Shown here one piece after another: positions 1 through 9,231 of a stretch of 64,000 bases of DNA. Under the pieces are notes generated by a model. It made no database searches and had not been told where the DNA came from. It worked only from the letters and a program-made list of their open reading frames with translations. The translations under genes were made by a program, and so were the position numbers. The DNA lies in NCBI GenBank assembly GCA_963777625.1, contig CAVZRO010000018.1:219094-283093 (forward strand), in the 5' to 3' direction. This DNA comes from DATDIC01 sp963777625 (GTDB lineage Bacteria > Pseudomonadota > Alphaproteobacteria > Acetobacterales > Acetobacteraceae). The stretch's first letter is position 1, and each line of letters begins with the position of its first letter.

Positions 1-31
1 TCGTCGCCGATAGAATCAGCTTCCTCATCAT
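1..31 (-). CDS. Start of an unidentified gene that runs off the left edge
   Basis: Only the first ten codons are in the window, reading MMRKLILSAT on the minus strand, with a purine-rich AAGGGG about ten bases upstream. The basic start followed by hydrophobic residues would suit a signal peptide or membrane segment. The product cannot be identified from this fragment, and the call could be a chance open frame. Confidence 0.3.
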   Translation of the reverse strand, partial: MMRKLILSAT

Positions 32-185
32 TCGTTTGAGCCCCTTTCTGCCGCGCCCGTATCAAGGCAGAGTTCTTGGCGGAATTCGGGTCGGCGGATG
101 CCGATTTTGCGGCGGATCGGCTGCATCCACACGCGCTGCCTGGGAGTTGAAGCGGACCGCACCGGGTCGGGCGCGTTCCCTTCGC

Positions 186-617
186 TTATCCCATCTCCCG
201 TTCCAGCGCCTCGATCTCCGCATCGCTGAATCCGAAATGGTGCGCGATCTCGTGCACCACCACGTTGCGGACCAGCCGCGACAGATCTTCACCCGTCTCG
301 ATCCACTCCAGCAGGATCGCCTGACGATAGATAAAAATCAGGTCCGGCGGTCGCGCGATGTCGTCCACGCTGCGGGCGGGCAGGGGAGTGCCCCGGTAAA
401 GACCGGTCAGCTCCCAGGGCGACTCGATCTCCATCTCGTCCAGCGTCTCACCGTCCGCCGCTTCCTCCACCGTGATCGCGACGCCGGCGACATGCTGGGC
501 AAGCCGGGCGGGGATCGCCGCCAGCGCCTGCTCCGCCATCTCGGCCAGATCGTCCAGGCCCGGCGGTGGGCCGAAGCGGCGCGCGGACCCCGTGTTGCTA
601 ATCGGCGTGTCGCTCAT
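186..617 (-). CDS. Zincin-like metallopeptidase family protein (DUF1025 type)
   Basis: Encodes 143 residues. The motif HEIAHHFGFSD starts near residue 122 and is a classic HExxH zinc site near the C terminus, as in the small metallopeptidase family found widely in alphaproteobacteria and actinobacteria. The substrate of this family is unknown to me. I start at the ATG of MSDTPISN; the frame stays open upstream, but that part is low-complexity and overlaps the divergent pterin dehydratase gene. No signal peptide, so it is probably cytoplasmic. Confidence 0.8.
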   Translation of the reverse strand: MSDTPISNTGSARRFGPPPGLDDLAEMAEQALAAIPARLAQHVAGVAITVEEAADGETLDEMEIESPWELTGLYRGTPLPARSVDDIARPPDLIFIYRQAILLEWIETGEDLSRLVRNVVVHEIAHHFGFSDAEIEALEREMG

Positions 618-669
618 CGGCGCATCGGTGCAGGATAGGCACCGAGGGTCAAGCAGAAGGAGCCGCCGC

Positions 670-957
670 ATGCCGCAAAAACTCAGTGATCAGGAACGCG
701 CCGCGCTGGGCACCAGCCTGCCGCACTGGTCGATAATCGAGCCGGACGGCATCCGCCGCGGCTTCAGCTTCCGCGACTTCAGCGAGGCCTGGGGCTTCAT
801 GAGCCGCGTCGCGTTGCTGGCGGAGCAGCATAATCATCATCCCGACTGGTCGAATGTGTGGAATCGCGTCCAGATCACGCTGTCCACGCATGACGCCGGC
901 GGCCTGACCGACAAAGACGTCGCGCTGGCGCGGGCGATCGACACGCTGCTGGAATGA
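670..957 (+). CDS. phhB: 4a-hydroxytetrahydrobiopterin dehydratase (pterin carbinolamine dehydratase)
   Basis: A 95-residue protein of the usual family length. It dehydrates 4a-hydroxytetrahydropterin to quinonoid dihydropterin, recycling the cofactor of aromatic amino-acid hydroxylases. The active-site signature EQHNHHPDW lies at residues 52-60, followed by the typical THDAGGLT segment. The ATG is chosen because the homologous protein begins there; the longer upstream frame is noncoding. It overlaps mmcB by four bases (ATGA), so the two are probably cotranscribed. No phenylalanine hydroxylase gene is seen in the window. Confidence 0.9.
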   Translation: MPQKLSDQERAALGTSLPHWSIIEPDGIRRGFSFRDFSEAWGFMSRVALLAEQHNHHPDWSNVWNRVQITLSTHDAGGLTDKDVALARAIDTLLE

Positions 958-1424
958 GCGGGCCGTCGCTGCCGGAGCGCGCCGCGGCGATCCGCCGGGG
1001 TGCCGCGCGGCTGTGCTGTCAGCTTGGCTGGGCGCCGCTGCATGAGGTGCCGCTGCCGAACGGGCGGCGTGCCGATATCCTGGCGCTGCGTCCGGATGGT
1101 GGTTTCGCCTGTATCGAAGTCAAGTCCGGCCCACGCGACTTCCTGGTGGATGTGAAGTGGCCGGAATACAGGGAATACGCCGACGCATTGTTCTTTGCGG
1201 TCGGCGTGGATTTCCCGCTCGATCTGCTGCCGGACGATGCCGGCCTGATCGTGGTTGCCGGGCTGGAAGCCGAGATGTTGCGCGATGCGCCGTGCCACGT
1301 GCTGGCCGCCAGCCGCCGGCGCGCCCTGCTGCACCGGTTTGCGTGGCTGGCCGCCGGGCGGCTGGCGATGGCGGAGGACCCCGCCGGGATCGCCGAGCTG
1401 CGGGCGGCGACGCGCGTGGAATAG
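954..1424 (+). CDS. mmcB: MmcB family DNA repair protein (DUF1052)
   Basis: A 156-residue protein matching the alphaproteobacterial MmcB family, first linked to mitomycin C resistance and SOS regulation in Caulobacter. The core resembles a PD-(D/E)xK nuclease: RRADILAL, then IEVKSG with the E and K typical of that fold, then DFLVDVKWPEY. I infer a DNA-binding or nuclease role in crosslink repair. It starts inside the stop of the pterin dehydratase gene. I did not find a clear LexA box upstream, and regulation would in any case depend on the upstream promoter. Confidence 0.85.
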   Translation: MSGPSLPERAAAIRRGAARLCCQLGWAPLHEVPLPNGRRADILALRPDGGFACIEVKSGPRDFLVDVKWPEYREYADALFFAVGVDFPLDLLPDDAGLIVVAGLEAEMLRDAPCHVLAASRRRALLHRFAWLAAGRLAMAEDPAGIAELRAATRVE

Positions 1425-1512
1425 GCCACGTTCGTGCGCGCCGGCAGCGATCTACTCCCTTTCAGATCGGCCCAGCCTTGAGCGATGGGTGCCGTCGCGA
1501 TAACAGGTAAGG

Positions 1513-2133
1513 ATGCAAGCGAAGCACACTGGCGTCGTGTTTGATCTCGGCGGCGTCCTGATCGATTGGAACCCCCGCCATCTCTATCGCAAGCTGTTTC
1601 CCGGCGACGAGCCGGCCATGGAACGGTTCCTGACCGAGGTCTGCTCACCCGCCTGGAACCTGGAGCAGGATCGTGGCCGGACCTGGGCCGAGGCAACTGC
1701 GCTGCTCACTGCCCGTCATCCGCAACACAAACACCTGATCGAAGCCTATCGCAGCCGCTGGCACGAAATGCTGGGCGGCCCGATCGAGGGCACCGTGGCT
1801 ATCCTGCGTGACCTGAAGGATACCGAGGTCCCGCTGTTCGGGCTGACCAACTGGTCGCACGAAACGTTTCCCGAGGCGCTGGAACTGTACGATTTCCTGG
1901 GCTGGTTCCAGGCGATTATCGTCTCCGGCCAGGAACGGCTGGTAAAGCCCGACTCGCGCATCTATCGCCTGCTGACCGACCGGTACGGGCTGGACCTCGG
2001 CAGCCTGGTGTATATCGACGACAATCCGGGAAACGCGGCCGCGGCGACCCGGCTCGGCATGCACGGCGTTCATTTCACCGACCCGGCAGCGCTCCGCACG
2101 GAGCTGGTCGGGCTGAACCTGTTACGGAGCTGA
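1513..2133 (+). CDS. HAD-superfamily hydrolase (YihX-like)
   Basis: 206 residues. Motif I is FDLGGVLID near the N terminus, where the first Asp is the presumed nucleophile and the second motif Asp is Gly, as in YihX-type HAD-IA phosphatases. GLTNWS is motif II, the Lys of RLVKPDSRIY is motif III, and YIDDNPGNAAAA is motif IV. It therefore probably acts on a phosphorylated small molecule; a 2-haloacid dehalogenase activity is less likely. Six bases separate it from the FAD oxidoreductase gene, so it begins the 1513-7660 operon. Confidence 0.8.
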   Translation: MQAKHTGVVFDLGGVLIDWNPRHLYRKLFPGDEPAMERFLTEVCSPAWNLEQDRGRTWAEATALLTARHPQHKHLIEAYRSRWHEMLGGPIEGTVAILRDLKDTEVPLFGLTNWSHETFPEALELYDFLGWFQAIIVSGQERLVKPDSRIYRLLTDRYGLDLGSLVYIDDNPGNAAAATRLGMHGVHFTDPAALRTELVGLNLLRS

Positions 2134-2139
2134 CCAGCC

Positions 2140-3468
2140 ATGGGCCCTCGCGTCGATCCCGTTGCGTCCGATACCACCATTCCGCCGCAGGCAGCCGTCG
2201 TCATCGTCGGTGCCGGCATTGTCGGGGTTAGCGCCGCCTTCGCACTAGCCCGCAAGGGCGTGTCGGTGGTGCTGTGCGAAAAAGGGCATGTCGGCGGCGA
2301 GCAATCCAGCCGCAACTGGGGCTGGTGCCGGAAAATGGGCCGCGATCCGCGCGAGTTGCCGCTGATCATCGAAAGCCTGCGCTTCTGGCAGGGCATGAAC
2401 GAGGCCGTTGGTGGCGAGACCGGCTTCCGCACCTGCGGCATCCTGTACCTGTGCGAGACCGAGAAAGACGAAGCCCGCCGCACCGCCTGGCTGGAGCACG
2501 CGCGCCCGTACCAGCTCGACACGCACCTGATCGGATCCGACGAGATCGCCCGCCTCATGCCCGGTGCCGCGCGCAGGTTCCGCGCCGCGCTCTACACGCC
2601 GAGCGACGGGCGCGCGGAACCCCAGAAAGCCGCACCCGCCATCGCCGAGGGCGCCCGGGAAGCGGGCGCCGTGATCCTGACCGACTGCGCCGTTCGCAGC
2701 GTTGAAACCAGCGGCGGCCGGGTGGTTGCAGCAGTTACGGAAAAGGGCCGCATCGCGTGCGACTGCGTGCTGCTGGCCGGTGGCGCCTGGTCGCGCCTGT
2801 TCTGCGGTAATCTTGGTGTCGATCTGAAACAGCTCAAGGTGCGTTCATCGGTGATGCGCACCGAAAAGCTGGAGGGCGCGCCGGAGATTTCCGCCAGTGG
2901 CGCGGAGTTTGGTTTCCGCAAGCGCCTGGACGGCGGCTACACCGTGGCCAATCTGAACGCCAGCGTCACCGAGGTCGTGCCGGACAGTTTCCGCCTGGCA
3001 CGCGATTTCCTGCCGCTCTGGCGGTCCGGTCAGGCGCGCGTGCAAGTGCGGGTCAGCGGCCGTTTCATGGAGGAGGCGCGCACGCCCCGGCACTGGTCGC
3101 CGGACAAGCCGTCACCGTTCGAGGCGGTGCGCGTCCTGGATCCGGAACCGCTCACCCGGCTGAACGATCAGGCCCTGGCGTCTCTGTCCAGTGCGTTTCC
3201 GGTGTTTGCCCAGGCGAAAGTGGCGCAGCAATGGGCGGGCATGATCGACGTGACGCCGGATGCGGTGCCGGTGATTTCCGCGGTCCCCGGCATGCCGGGG
3301 TTCTACATCGCCACCGGTTTCTCCGGTCATGGGTTCGGTATCGGGCCGGCGGCCGGCCGGCTTGCCGCCGACCTGATCACCGGCGATCGGCCGATCGTCG
3401 ATCCGACGGCGTTCCGGTTCGACCGTTTCAAAGGGGACAATTCCTCCCAGCCGATGATCGAGCTGTAA
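2140..3468 (+). CDS. FAD-dependent oxidoreductase of the DadA/D-amino-acid oxidase family
   Basis: 442 residues. The dinucleotide-binding motif GAGIVGVSAAFALARKG follows a short N-terminal extension, then GEQSSRNWGWCRKMGRD, a signature of one DAO subgroup, and a C-terminal FAD contact GFSGHGFGIGPAAGR. The family oxidises secondary or D-amino acids to imino acids, often in the membrane. The gene sits with a class V aminotransferase and a polar amino-acid importer, which suggests it oxidises whatever amino compound that importer brings in. The exact substrate cannot be read from sequence. Confidence 0.85.
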   Translation: MGPRVDPVASDTTIPPQAAVVIVGAGIVGVSAAFALARKGVSVVLCEKGHVGGEQSSRNWGWCRKMGRDPRELPLIIESLRFWQGMNEAVGGETGFRTCGILYLCETEKDEARRTAWLEHARPYQLDTHLIGSDEIARLMPGAARRFRAALYTPSDGRAEPQKAAPAIAEGAREAGAVILTDCAVRSVETSGGRVVAAVTEKGRIACDCVLLAGGAWSRLFCGNLGVDLKQLKVRSSVMRTEKLEGAPEISASGAEFGFRKRLDGGYTVANLNASVTEVVPDSFRLARDFLPLWRSGQARVQVRVSGRFMEEARTPRHWSPDKPSPFEAVRVLDPEPLTRLNDQALASLSSAFPVFAQAKVAQQWAGMIDVTPDAVPVISAVPGMPGFYIATGFSGHGFGIGPAAGRLAADLITGDRPIVDPTAFRFDRFKGDNSSQPMIEL

Positions 3469-3481
3469 CAGGAGATCATGC

Positions 3482-4648
3482 GTGACCGCAGCGAACACAC
3501 CGGCCCTCGGCAGCGCTATTCGACACGAATGGCTGCTGGACCCCGATTGGCTGACGGTAAATCATGGATCCTTCGGGGCCACGCCAAAACCCGTGCTGGC
3601 CGTGCAGGAAGATTGGCGCCGCCGGATGGAGGCGCAGCCCAGCCGCTTCATGCGCATGATCCTGCCGGACGCGTTGCGTGCCGCCGCCGAAGCCATGGCC
3701 CGTTTCTTGGGGGCGGAGGGGAAGGACCTGGCGTTCCTGGAAAACGCGACCACGGGGTGCAATGCCGTGTTGCGGTCGCGCCGTCTTAAGCAGGGTGACG
3801 AGGTGCTGGTGCTGACGCACGGCTACGGCGCGGTGCGGAACACGGTACGCTACGTGACCGAGCTGGTCGGTGCACGCATGACCGAGGCTGCGCTGCCATA
3901 CCCGCATCCCGACGCCGACGGCGTTGTTGCCGCGTTGGCCGAGGCGATCACACCGCGGACCCGTCTCGCCGTCCTCGACCACATTACCTCCCCCAGCGCG
4001 CTTGTGCTGCCGCTCGCCCGCATGATCGCAGCGTGCCACGCGCGCGGCGTACCGGTGCTGGTCGATGGCGCGCACGGCCCGGGGCAGGTGGATATCGACC
4101 TGCGGGCGCTCGGCGCCGACTGGTACGTCGGCAACTGCCATAAGTGGCTCTGCGCGCCTAAGGGGGCTGCGTTCATCTGGGCCTCTCCCGAGCGGCAGGA
4201 GGGGTTGCATCCCGTCACCATCTCGCATGGGTACGGCAAAGGGTTTCTGGAGGAGTTCGATTGGACGGGGACGCGCGACTTTAGTGCGTTCCTGGCTGTG
4301 CCGGCGGCGATCGAGTTCCATGACCGGCTCGGCGGTCCCGCACTGCGTACACGCAACATCGCGTTGGCTGCCGAGGCGACCGCACTGATCGCCCGGCGAT
4401 TGAACACGGAGCCGGGTGCGACCGGTGAACTCGCCGGATCCATGGGCGTGGTGCGGCTGCCTATCACCGGAGACGTTTCCGCGGAGCGCGCCCGCGTCTT
4501 GCGGCAGCATCTGCTGGATCAGCGGACCGACGTTCCGCTGCATGCAATCGCTGACGGAATCTGGATGCGGATTTCCGCGTATGCCTATAACGAACTGGCG
4601 GATTACGAGAAACTTGCCGAGATCGCTGCGCGCGTGATGCGCGCTTAG
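3482..4648 (+). CDS. PLP-dependent class V aminotransferase, isopenicillin-N-epimerase-like
   Basis: 388 residues. The start is a GTG at 3482, with GGAG seven bases upstream; a nearby ATG at 3478 is in another frame. The N terminus LTVNHGSFGATP and the PLP-lysine segment GNCHKWLCAPKG are typical of the CefD-like branch of fold type I enzymes. Known relatives epimerise, desulfurate or transaminate amino acids. Placed between the FAD oxidase and the amino-acid transporter, it probably works in the same catabolic route. The name CefD should not be taken as a claim about penicillin. Confidence 0.85.
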   Translation: MTAANTPALGSAIRHEWLLDPDWLTVNHGSFGATPKPVLAVQEDWRRRMEAQPSRFMRMILPDALRAAAEAMARFLGAEGKDLAFLENATTGCNAVLRSRRLKQGDEVLVLTHGYGAVRNTVRYVTELVGARMTEAALPYPHPDADGVVAALAEAITPRTRLAVLDHITSPSALVLPLARMIAACHARGVPVLVDGAHGPGQVDIDLRALGADWYVGNCHKWLCAPKGAAFIWASPERQEGLHPVTISHGYGKGFLEEFDWTGTRDFSAFLAVPAAIEFHDRLGGPALRTRNIALAAEATALIARRLNTEPGATGELAGSMGVVRLPITGDVSAERARVLRQHLLDQRTDVPLHAIADGIWMRISAYAYNELADYEKLAEIAARVMRA

Positions 4649-4672
4649 CGGCACCCGGCGGGAGGGGACGAG

Positions 4673-5542
4673 ATGCTGAAAGCGATCGCGGTGGCTGCAT
4701 GCCTGGGGTTCGGCTGGCTGTGGGGACATGCCGCCTCCGCCGACGAGCTGTACGGCACGCTGAAGAAGATCAAGGATAGCGGCACGATCACGATCGGCCG
4801 GTCGGAGAACTCGGTGCCGTTTTCCTACACCGACAGTGCCGGTAACCCGACCGGCTATTCGATCGAGCTCTGTTCGCACATCGTCGATGCGGTGAAGCAG
4901 GAGCTGAAGCTAGACAAGCTGCAGGTGCGCTACGTCACGATCATGGGCACCACGCTGATCCCGCTGGTGGTGAACGGCACGATCGACATGGCGTGCTCCA
5001 CCACGACACATACGCTGTCCCGCCAGCGCCAGGTCGATTTCCTGCCGACCATGTACATCACCGGCAATCAGCTTCTGGTGCGCAAGGATTCCGGTATTCA
5101 TGAAGTGGAGGATCTGAAAGGCAAGCGGGTTGCGGTGAACCAGGGCACCACCAACGAGAAGATCATCAAGGCGATCGACGCGCAGGAGCATCTCGGCATC
5201 AATTTCCTCGACACCGAGGACCAGCCGCGCGGCTGGCTGGCATTCGAGAGCGGTCGGGTGGATTGCTACGTGACCGACGCTATCGTCGAACATGGGCTGA
5301 TTTCCAAGGCGGCCCACCCGGAGCAATATGAGGTGGTCGGGCGGTTGTTGTCCTTCGACCCGTATTCCGTCGTCGTGCGACGAGACGATTCGGCATTCCG
5401 GCTGGTCGGCGTGCGGACGATCGCCGGGATGATAAAAAGCGGCGAGATGTTCAAGCTGTACGACAAGTGGATTGGCCCGATTGCCGGACCGATGAGTCCG
5501 GAACTGAAATACGTGCTGATGGGCGAGGCATACCCGGACTGA
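4673..5542 (+). CDS. Polar amino-acid ABC transporter, periplasmic binding protein
   Basis: 289 residues, family 3 solute-binding protein. The first ~23 residues form a signal peptide ending near HAASA. Family features include ITIGRSENSVPFSY, TIDMACSTTTHTLSRQRQ and the loop GKRVAVNQGTTNEK. It should capture an amino acid such as glutamate or aspartate and deliver it to the two permeases that follow. It leads a four-gene transporter set of binding protein, two permeases and ATPase in the classic GltIJKL order. Confidence 0.9.
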   Translation: MLKAIAVAACLGFGWLWGHAASADELYGTLKKIKDSGTITIGRSENSVPFSYTDSAGNPTGYSIELCSHIVDAVKQELKLDKLQVRYVTIMGTTLIPLVVNGTIDMACSTTTHTLSRQRQVDFLPTMYITGNQLLVRKDSGIHEVEDLKGKRVAVNQGTTNEKIIKAIDAQEHLGINFLDTEDQPRGWLAFESGRVDCYVTDAIVEHGLISKAAHPEQYEVVGRLLSFDPYSVVVRRDDSAFRLVGVRTIAGMIKSGEMFKLYDKWIGPIAGPMSPELKYVLMGEAYPD

Positions 5543-5554
5543 TCTGCCGGCGCG

Positions 5555-6277
5555 ATGCATTACAACTGGAACTGGTCAGTCCTGACGACCGCGCCGTATT
5601 TCGGCTGGATCTTGTCGGGGCTGATGTGGACGGTGCTGATTGCCCTTGCCGCATGGGTGATTGCGTTCAGCCTGGGGTCTGTGCTCGGCGTGGCACGTAC
5701 CGTGCACAGCCGGGTCGTTCGGGCCGTTGCCGCGGTTTATGTGGAGCTGTTTCGCAACATACCGCTGCTGGTGCAGATGTTTCTCTGGTATTTCGTGCTG
5801 CCCGAGGTGCTTCCCAAGGCGGCCGGTGACTGGCTGAAGCGCGGCCTGCCCCACGCGGAATTCTGGACCGCGGTGGTCTGTCTTGGGCTGTATACGGCGG
5901 TCCGCGTTGGTGAGCAGGTGCGGGCGGGTATCCAGTCCATCGCCGGCGGGCAGGCCAGCGCCGGTCTGGCCAGTGGGCTGACCCCGGTGCAGGTTTATCG
6001 CCATATTCTGCTGCCGAATGCGTATCGCATCATTTTCCCGGCGCTGACCACCGAGTTTCTGAGCATCTTCAAGAACTCCTCGCTGGCGCTGACCATCGGG
6101 GTGCTGGAGCTGACCGGGCGGACGCGGCAGATTTCGGAATACACGATGCAGCCGATCGAGATGTTCCTGACCGCGACGGCGCTGTACGGGGCGATGACGC
6201 TGAGCGTTACCTTCGGCATGTGGCTGGTCGAAGGCCGCACGCGCTTTCCGGGCATGCTGACGTCAGAGGCGAGCTGA
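5555..6277 (+). CDS. Amino-acid ABC transporter permease (GltJ-like)
   Basis: 240 residues, an inner-membrane permease of the His/Glu/Gln family with about five hydrophobic segments. The conserved cytoplasmic loop lies around ASAGLASGLTPVQVYRHILLP. VELFRNIPLLVQMFLWYF is the family signature in the first half. It begins 12 bases after the binding protein and is followed after one base by the second permease. Confidence 0.9.
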   Translation: MHYNWNWSVLTTAPYFGWILSGLMWTVLIALAAWVIAFSLGSVLGVARTVHSRVVRAVAAVYVELFRNIPLLVQMFLWYFVLPEVLPKAAGDWLKRGLPHAEFWTAVVCLGLYTAVRVGEQVRAGIQSIAGGQASAGLASGLTPVQVYRHILLPNAYRIIFPALTTEFLSIFKNSSLALTIGVLELTGRTRQISEYTMQPIEMFLTATALYGAMTLSVTFGMWLVEGRTRFPGMLTSEAS

Positions 6278-6278
6278 G

Positions 6279-6935
6279 GTGACCCATTTCACTTGGTCGT
6301 ATCTGGCCGGCATTCTGCCGCTGCTGCTGAGCGGAATGGTGGTGACGGTCGAGCTTACAGCCGCGTCGCTGGCCGGCGGCATGCTGTTCGGGATAATTTT
6401 GGCGGTACTCAGGATCTCCCGCTTTCGGATCGTTGCTCTGGCTGCCGCCATTTATGTGAACCTGTTGCGGTCGTTGCCGCTGTTGCTGCTGATCTTCTGG
6501 TTCTACTTCCTGGTGCCGCTGCTGGTCGGGCGCCCGGTCGGCGGCATGACGTCGGCGCTGATTGGTTTCATCCTGTTCGAAGCCGCCTATTTCTGCGAGA
6601 TCATCAGGGCCGGTCTGCAAAGCGTGCGGCGCGGGCAGGTACTCGCCGGACTCGCTTCGGGACTGACTTACGCACAGACGATGCGTCGGGTCGTGCTGCC
6701 GCAGGCCCTGCGCAACATGCTGCCGGTGCTGCTGACCGAGGCCATCAATTTGTTCAAGAGCACGGCCCTGGTCTACGTCGTCGGGGTGCGGGACTTCCTG
6801 ACCGCGGCCAGCATCATCGGCACGCGCGACAACGATCTGGTGCCGCTCTATCTTCTGGCAGCCGTTGTGTATCTCGTGCTGTGCCTGACGGCATCGCTGT
6901 CCGTCGGCCGGTTGCGCCGCGGCTACGCGCTGTGA
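6279..6935 (+). CDS. Amino-acid ABC transporter permease (GltK-like)
   Basis: 218 residues, starting with GTG directly after the stop of the first permease. NLLRSLPLLLLIFWFYF and the loop AGLASGLTYAQTMRRVVLP are conserved in this permease family, so the pair should form a heterodimeric channel. Its stop overlaps the GTG start of the ATPase gene (GTGA), which indicates translational coupling. Confidence 0.9.
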   Translation: MTHFTWSYLAGILPLLLSGMVVTVELTAASLAGGMLFGIILAVLRISRFRIVALAAAIYVNLLRSLPLLLLIFWFYFLVPLLVGRPVGGMTSALIGFILFEAAYFCEIIRAGLQSVRRGQVLAGLASGLTYAQTMRRVVLPQALRNMLPVLLTEAINLFKSTALVYVVGVRDFLTAASIIGTRDNDLVPLYLLAAVVYLVLCLTASLSVGRLRRGYAL

Positions 6936-7660
6936 TTGCGGTCGAGAATGTCAGCAAGTGGTACGGCGACACGCAGGTGCTGCGTGAGTGCACCGTGAAT
7001 GTCGCGCGCGGCGAGATCGTGGTGGTTTGTGGCCCGTCAGGCTCCGGCAAGAGCACGCTGATCAAGTGCATCAACGGGCTGGAACCGATCCAGCAGGGCC
7101 GCATCGTGGTGGACGGTGTTTCCGTGGCCGAACGCGGCACCAACCTGCCGAAGCTGCGCGCGCGGATCGGCATGGTGTTCCAGAGCTTTGAGCTCTACCC
7201 GCACATGACAGTGACGCAGAACATCATCCTGGCGCCCATCAAGGCGCTGAAACGGCGGCGGAACGAGGCCACAGAACGCGCCTACGCGTTGCTGGAGCGC
7301 GTCGGGATGCGCGAGCACGCCGACCGCTATCCGGCCAATCTTTCAGGCGGTCAGCAGCAGCGCGTGGCGATTGCGCGCGCGCTGGCGATGGACCCGATCG
7401 CCATGCTGTTCGACGAGCCGACCTCGGCGCTCGATCCCGAGATGATCAACGAAGTGCTGGATGTGATAACCGCGCTGGCGCAGGACGGGATGACAATGGT
7501 CGTGGTCACGCACGAAATGGGGTTTGCGCGCCGCGTCGCCGACCGGGTGGTGTTCATGGATCAGGGCCGGATCGTCGAGGATTCAGCCAAGCAGGAGTTC
7601 TTCCATCAGCCGCGCAGCGATCGCGCGCGCCTGTTCCTGTCGAAGATACTTCAGCACTGA
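6932..7660 (+). CDS. Amino-acid ABC transporter ATP-binding protein (GltL-like)
   Basis: 242 residues, starting at the GTG that overlaps the preceding stop codon. It has Walker A GPSGSGKST, the Q-loop VFQSFELYPHMTV, the signature LSGGQQQR, Walker B MLFDEPTSALDPE and the switch His in VTHEMGFA. It powers the importer encoded just upstream. It is the last gene of the operon; the following gene is convergent, 13 bases away. Confidence 0.93.
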   Translation: MIAVENVSKWYGDTQVLRECTVNVARGEIVVVCGPSGSGKSTLIKCINGLEPIQQGRIVVDGVSVAERGTNLPKLRARIGMVFQSFELYPHMTVTQNIILAPIKALKRRRNEATERAYALLERVGMREHADRYPANLSGGQQQRVAIARALAMDPIAMLFDEPTSALDPEMINEVLDVITALAQDGMTMVVVTHEMGFARRVADRVVFMDQGRIVEDSAKQEFFHQPRSDRARLFLSKILQH

Positions 7661-7673
7661 CCTTAGGCGGCGA

Positions 7674-9194
7674 TCAGCCGAAATAGGTCTGCTCCAGCGT
7701 GTAACCGGAATAGAATGTCAGCGCCCCCGGCAAGTTGGCGAACCCGTCAACATCCTTCGCCATCGCATAAGCCTGTGAGCGCCAGGCGAGGCCGACCACC
7801 GGTGCCTGATCCAACGCGAGCCGCTGCACCTTGTCGTAGATCACCTTGCGCTTGGCCGGGTCGTATTCGGCACGGCCGGCTGCAAGCAGTTCGTGCAATC
7901 CGGGCACGACCAGGTCGAAGCTGCGCCCATAGGATGGCGGCAGCGTGCCATCCAGCAGCGACGACAGCGCATCGGGGTCGTTGTAATCCAGCGCGGTACC
8001 CATGACCGAGAATTGGTACTGGCCGCGGTTCCCCAGCGCCACCCGGGCCGGCCAGTCCGGCAGATTGAGCTGCACCTGTATGCCGACCGCGGCCAGATCC
8101 TGCTGCACCACCTCGGCGGTCATCTTGTGCATGCCGTACTGGGCGGTTGACAGCAGGGTGCACGAGAAACCATTCGCCAGCCCCGCGTCCGCCAGCAGGT
8201 GCTTCGCCTTGTCGGGATCATAGGTCCAGGTGTCGGCCAGGGACGGCTCGTAGAACTCGGTTCCCTTGGCCAGCGGGACTCCGCCCAGCGGCGCACCGCG
8301 ACCATAAAACGCGGTGCTGACGATATCCTCGCGCTTGATGGCGTACGCAACGGCCTGGCGGATGCGGGCATCCTTGAACGGTCCAGACCGCGCGTTGAAC
8401 GTCAGGTACATGAACGGCCCGAGCGTGGCCTGCATTTTCAGGCGGGGATCCTTCTCGATCGAACCCATCGACTGCCAGGGCACATATTCGATCAGATCGA
8501 CGTCCCCCGCCTGCAAGGCGGCGACACGGAGGTTTTCGTCCGCGTACGCGACCATGTGGATCGTCTTCAGCTTCGGCAGGCCGGGCTTGTAGTATTTGTC
8601 GAACGCTTGCATCTCCAGCCGCACGCCGCGTTCGTAGGATTTCATCACGAACGGACCGCAGCCGACCGGCAATTGGTCTCCCTGGCCGCTGCCGGTCGCG
8701 ACGACCGGCATGTAGAAGGTCGCCAGCAGGTCCGGCAAAGTTGCAACCGGCTCTTTCATGATCACGCGGACGGTATGCGGATCGGGCGTCTCGATGCTCT
8801 GCACGCCTTGAAACTCGCTGCGCAGATAGGCGATCGAGGTCGGCGCCGCCACCTGCTCCAGCGTCCATTTCACGTCCGCCGCGGTGACCGGGTTGCCGCT
8901 ATGGAACACGGCATCACGCAGATGGAAAACCCAGCCGGTATCGCCGTCGCGTTCCCAATGCTCGGCCAGCTCGGGCTGGATGCTGCCGTCGGCGCCGTAA
9001 GACAGCAGGCCGCGATGATGCAGCAGCACGACGGTACCGGCGGCCGTGCCTGCATTGATCCAAGGATGCAGATTGGGCGGATAGGACGACAGGCCGAAGG
9101 TCAGCGTGCCGGGAGCACGTGCGGCGCGGGCAGGCACCCGCAGAAACGGCAGCGCGGCGCCGCCCGCCAGCACTGCGCGACGAGATACCGACAT
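7674..9194 (-). CDS. Oligopeptide/nickel-type ABC transporter substrate-binding protein (family 5)
   Basis: 506 residues. The N terminus MSVSRRAVLAGGAALPFL carries a twin-arginine-like signal, so it is probably exported by Tat. Typical family-5 features are LAEHWERDGDTGWVFHLRDAVFHSG and DARIRQAVAYAIKRED. It lies 37 bases downstream of an SDR gene on the same strand, with no permease or ATPase nearby, so it must use a transporter encoded elsewhere or is an orphan. The ligand is unknown. Confidence 0.88.
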   Translation of the reverse strand: MSVSRRAVLAGGAALPFLRVPARAARAPGTLTFGLSSYPPNLHPWINAGTAAGTVVLLHHRGLLSYGADGSIQPELAEHWERDGDTGWVFHLRDAVFHSGNPVTAADVKWTLEQVAAPTSIAYLRSEFQGVQSIETPDPHTVRVIMKEPVATLPDLLATFYMPVVATGSGQGDQLPVGCGPFVMKSYERGVRLEMQAFDKYYKPGLPKLKTIHMVAYADENLRVAALQAGDVDLIEYVPWQSMGSIEKDPRLKMQATLGPFMYLTFNARSGPFKDARIRQAVAYAIKREDIVSTAFYGRGAPLGGVPLAKGTEFYEPSLADTWTYDPDKAKHLLADAGLANGFSCTLLSTAQYGMHKMTAEVVQQDLAAVGIQVQLNLPDWPARVALGNRGQYQFSVMGTALDYNDPDALSSLLDGTLPPSYGRSFDLVVPGLHELLAAGRAEYDPAKRKVIYDKVQRLALDQAPVVGLAWRSQAYAMAKDVDGFANLPGALTFYSGYTLEQTYFG

Positions 9195-9231
9195 GACCCT
9201 TCACCTCCCCTGTGGTGCAAGCCCCAACTGC

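Noticed and set aside
1513..2133. 2-haloacid dehalogenase
   Set aside because: Motifs (DLGGVLID, Lys, DDN) fit the YihX-like phosphatase group better than dehalogenases.
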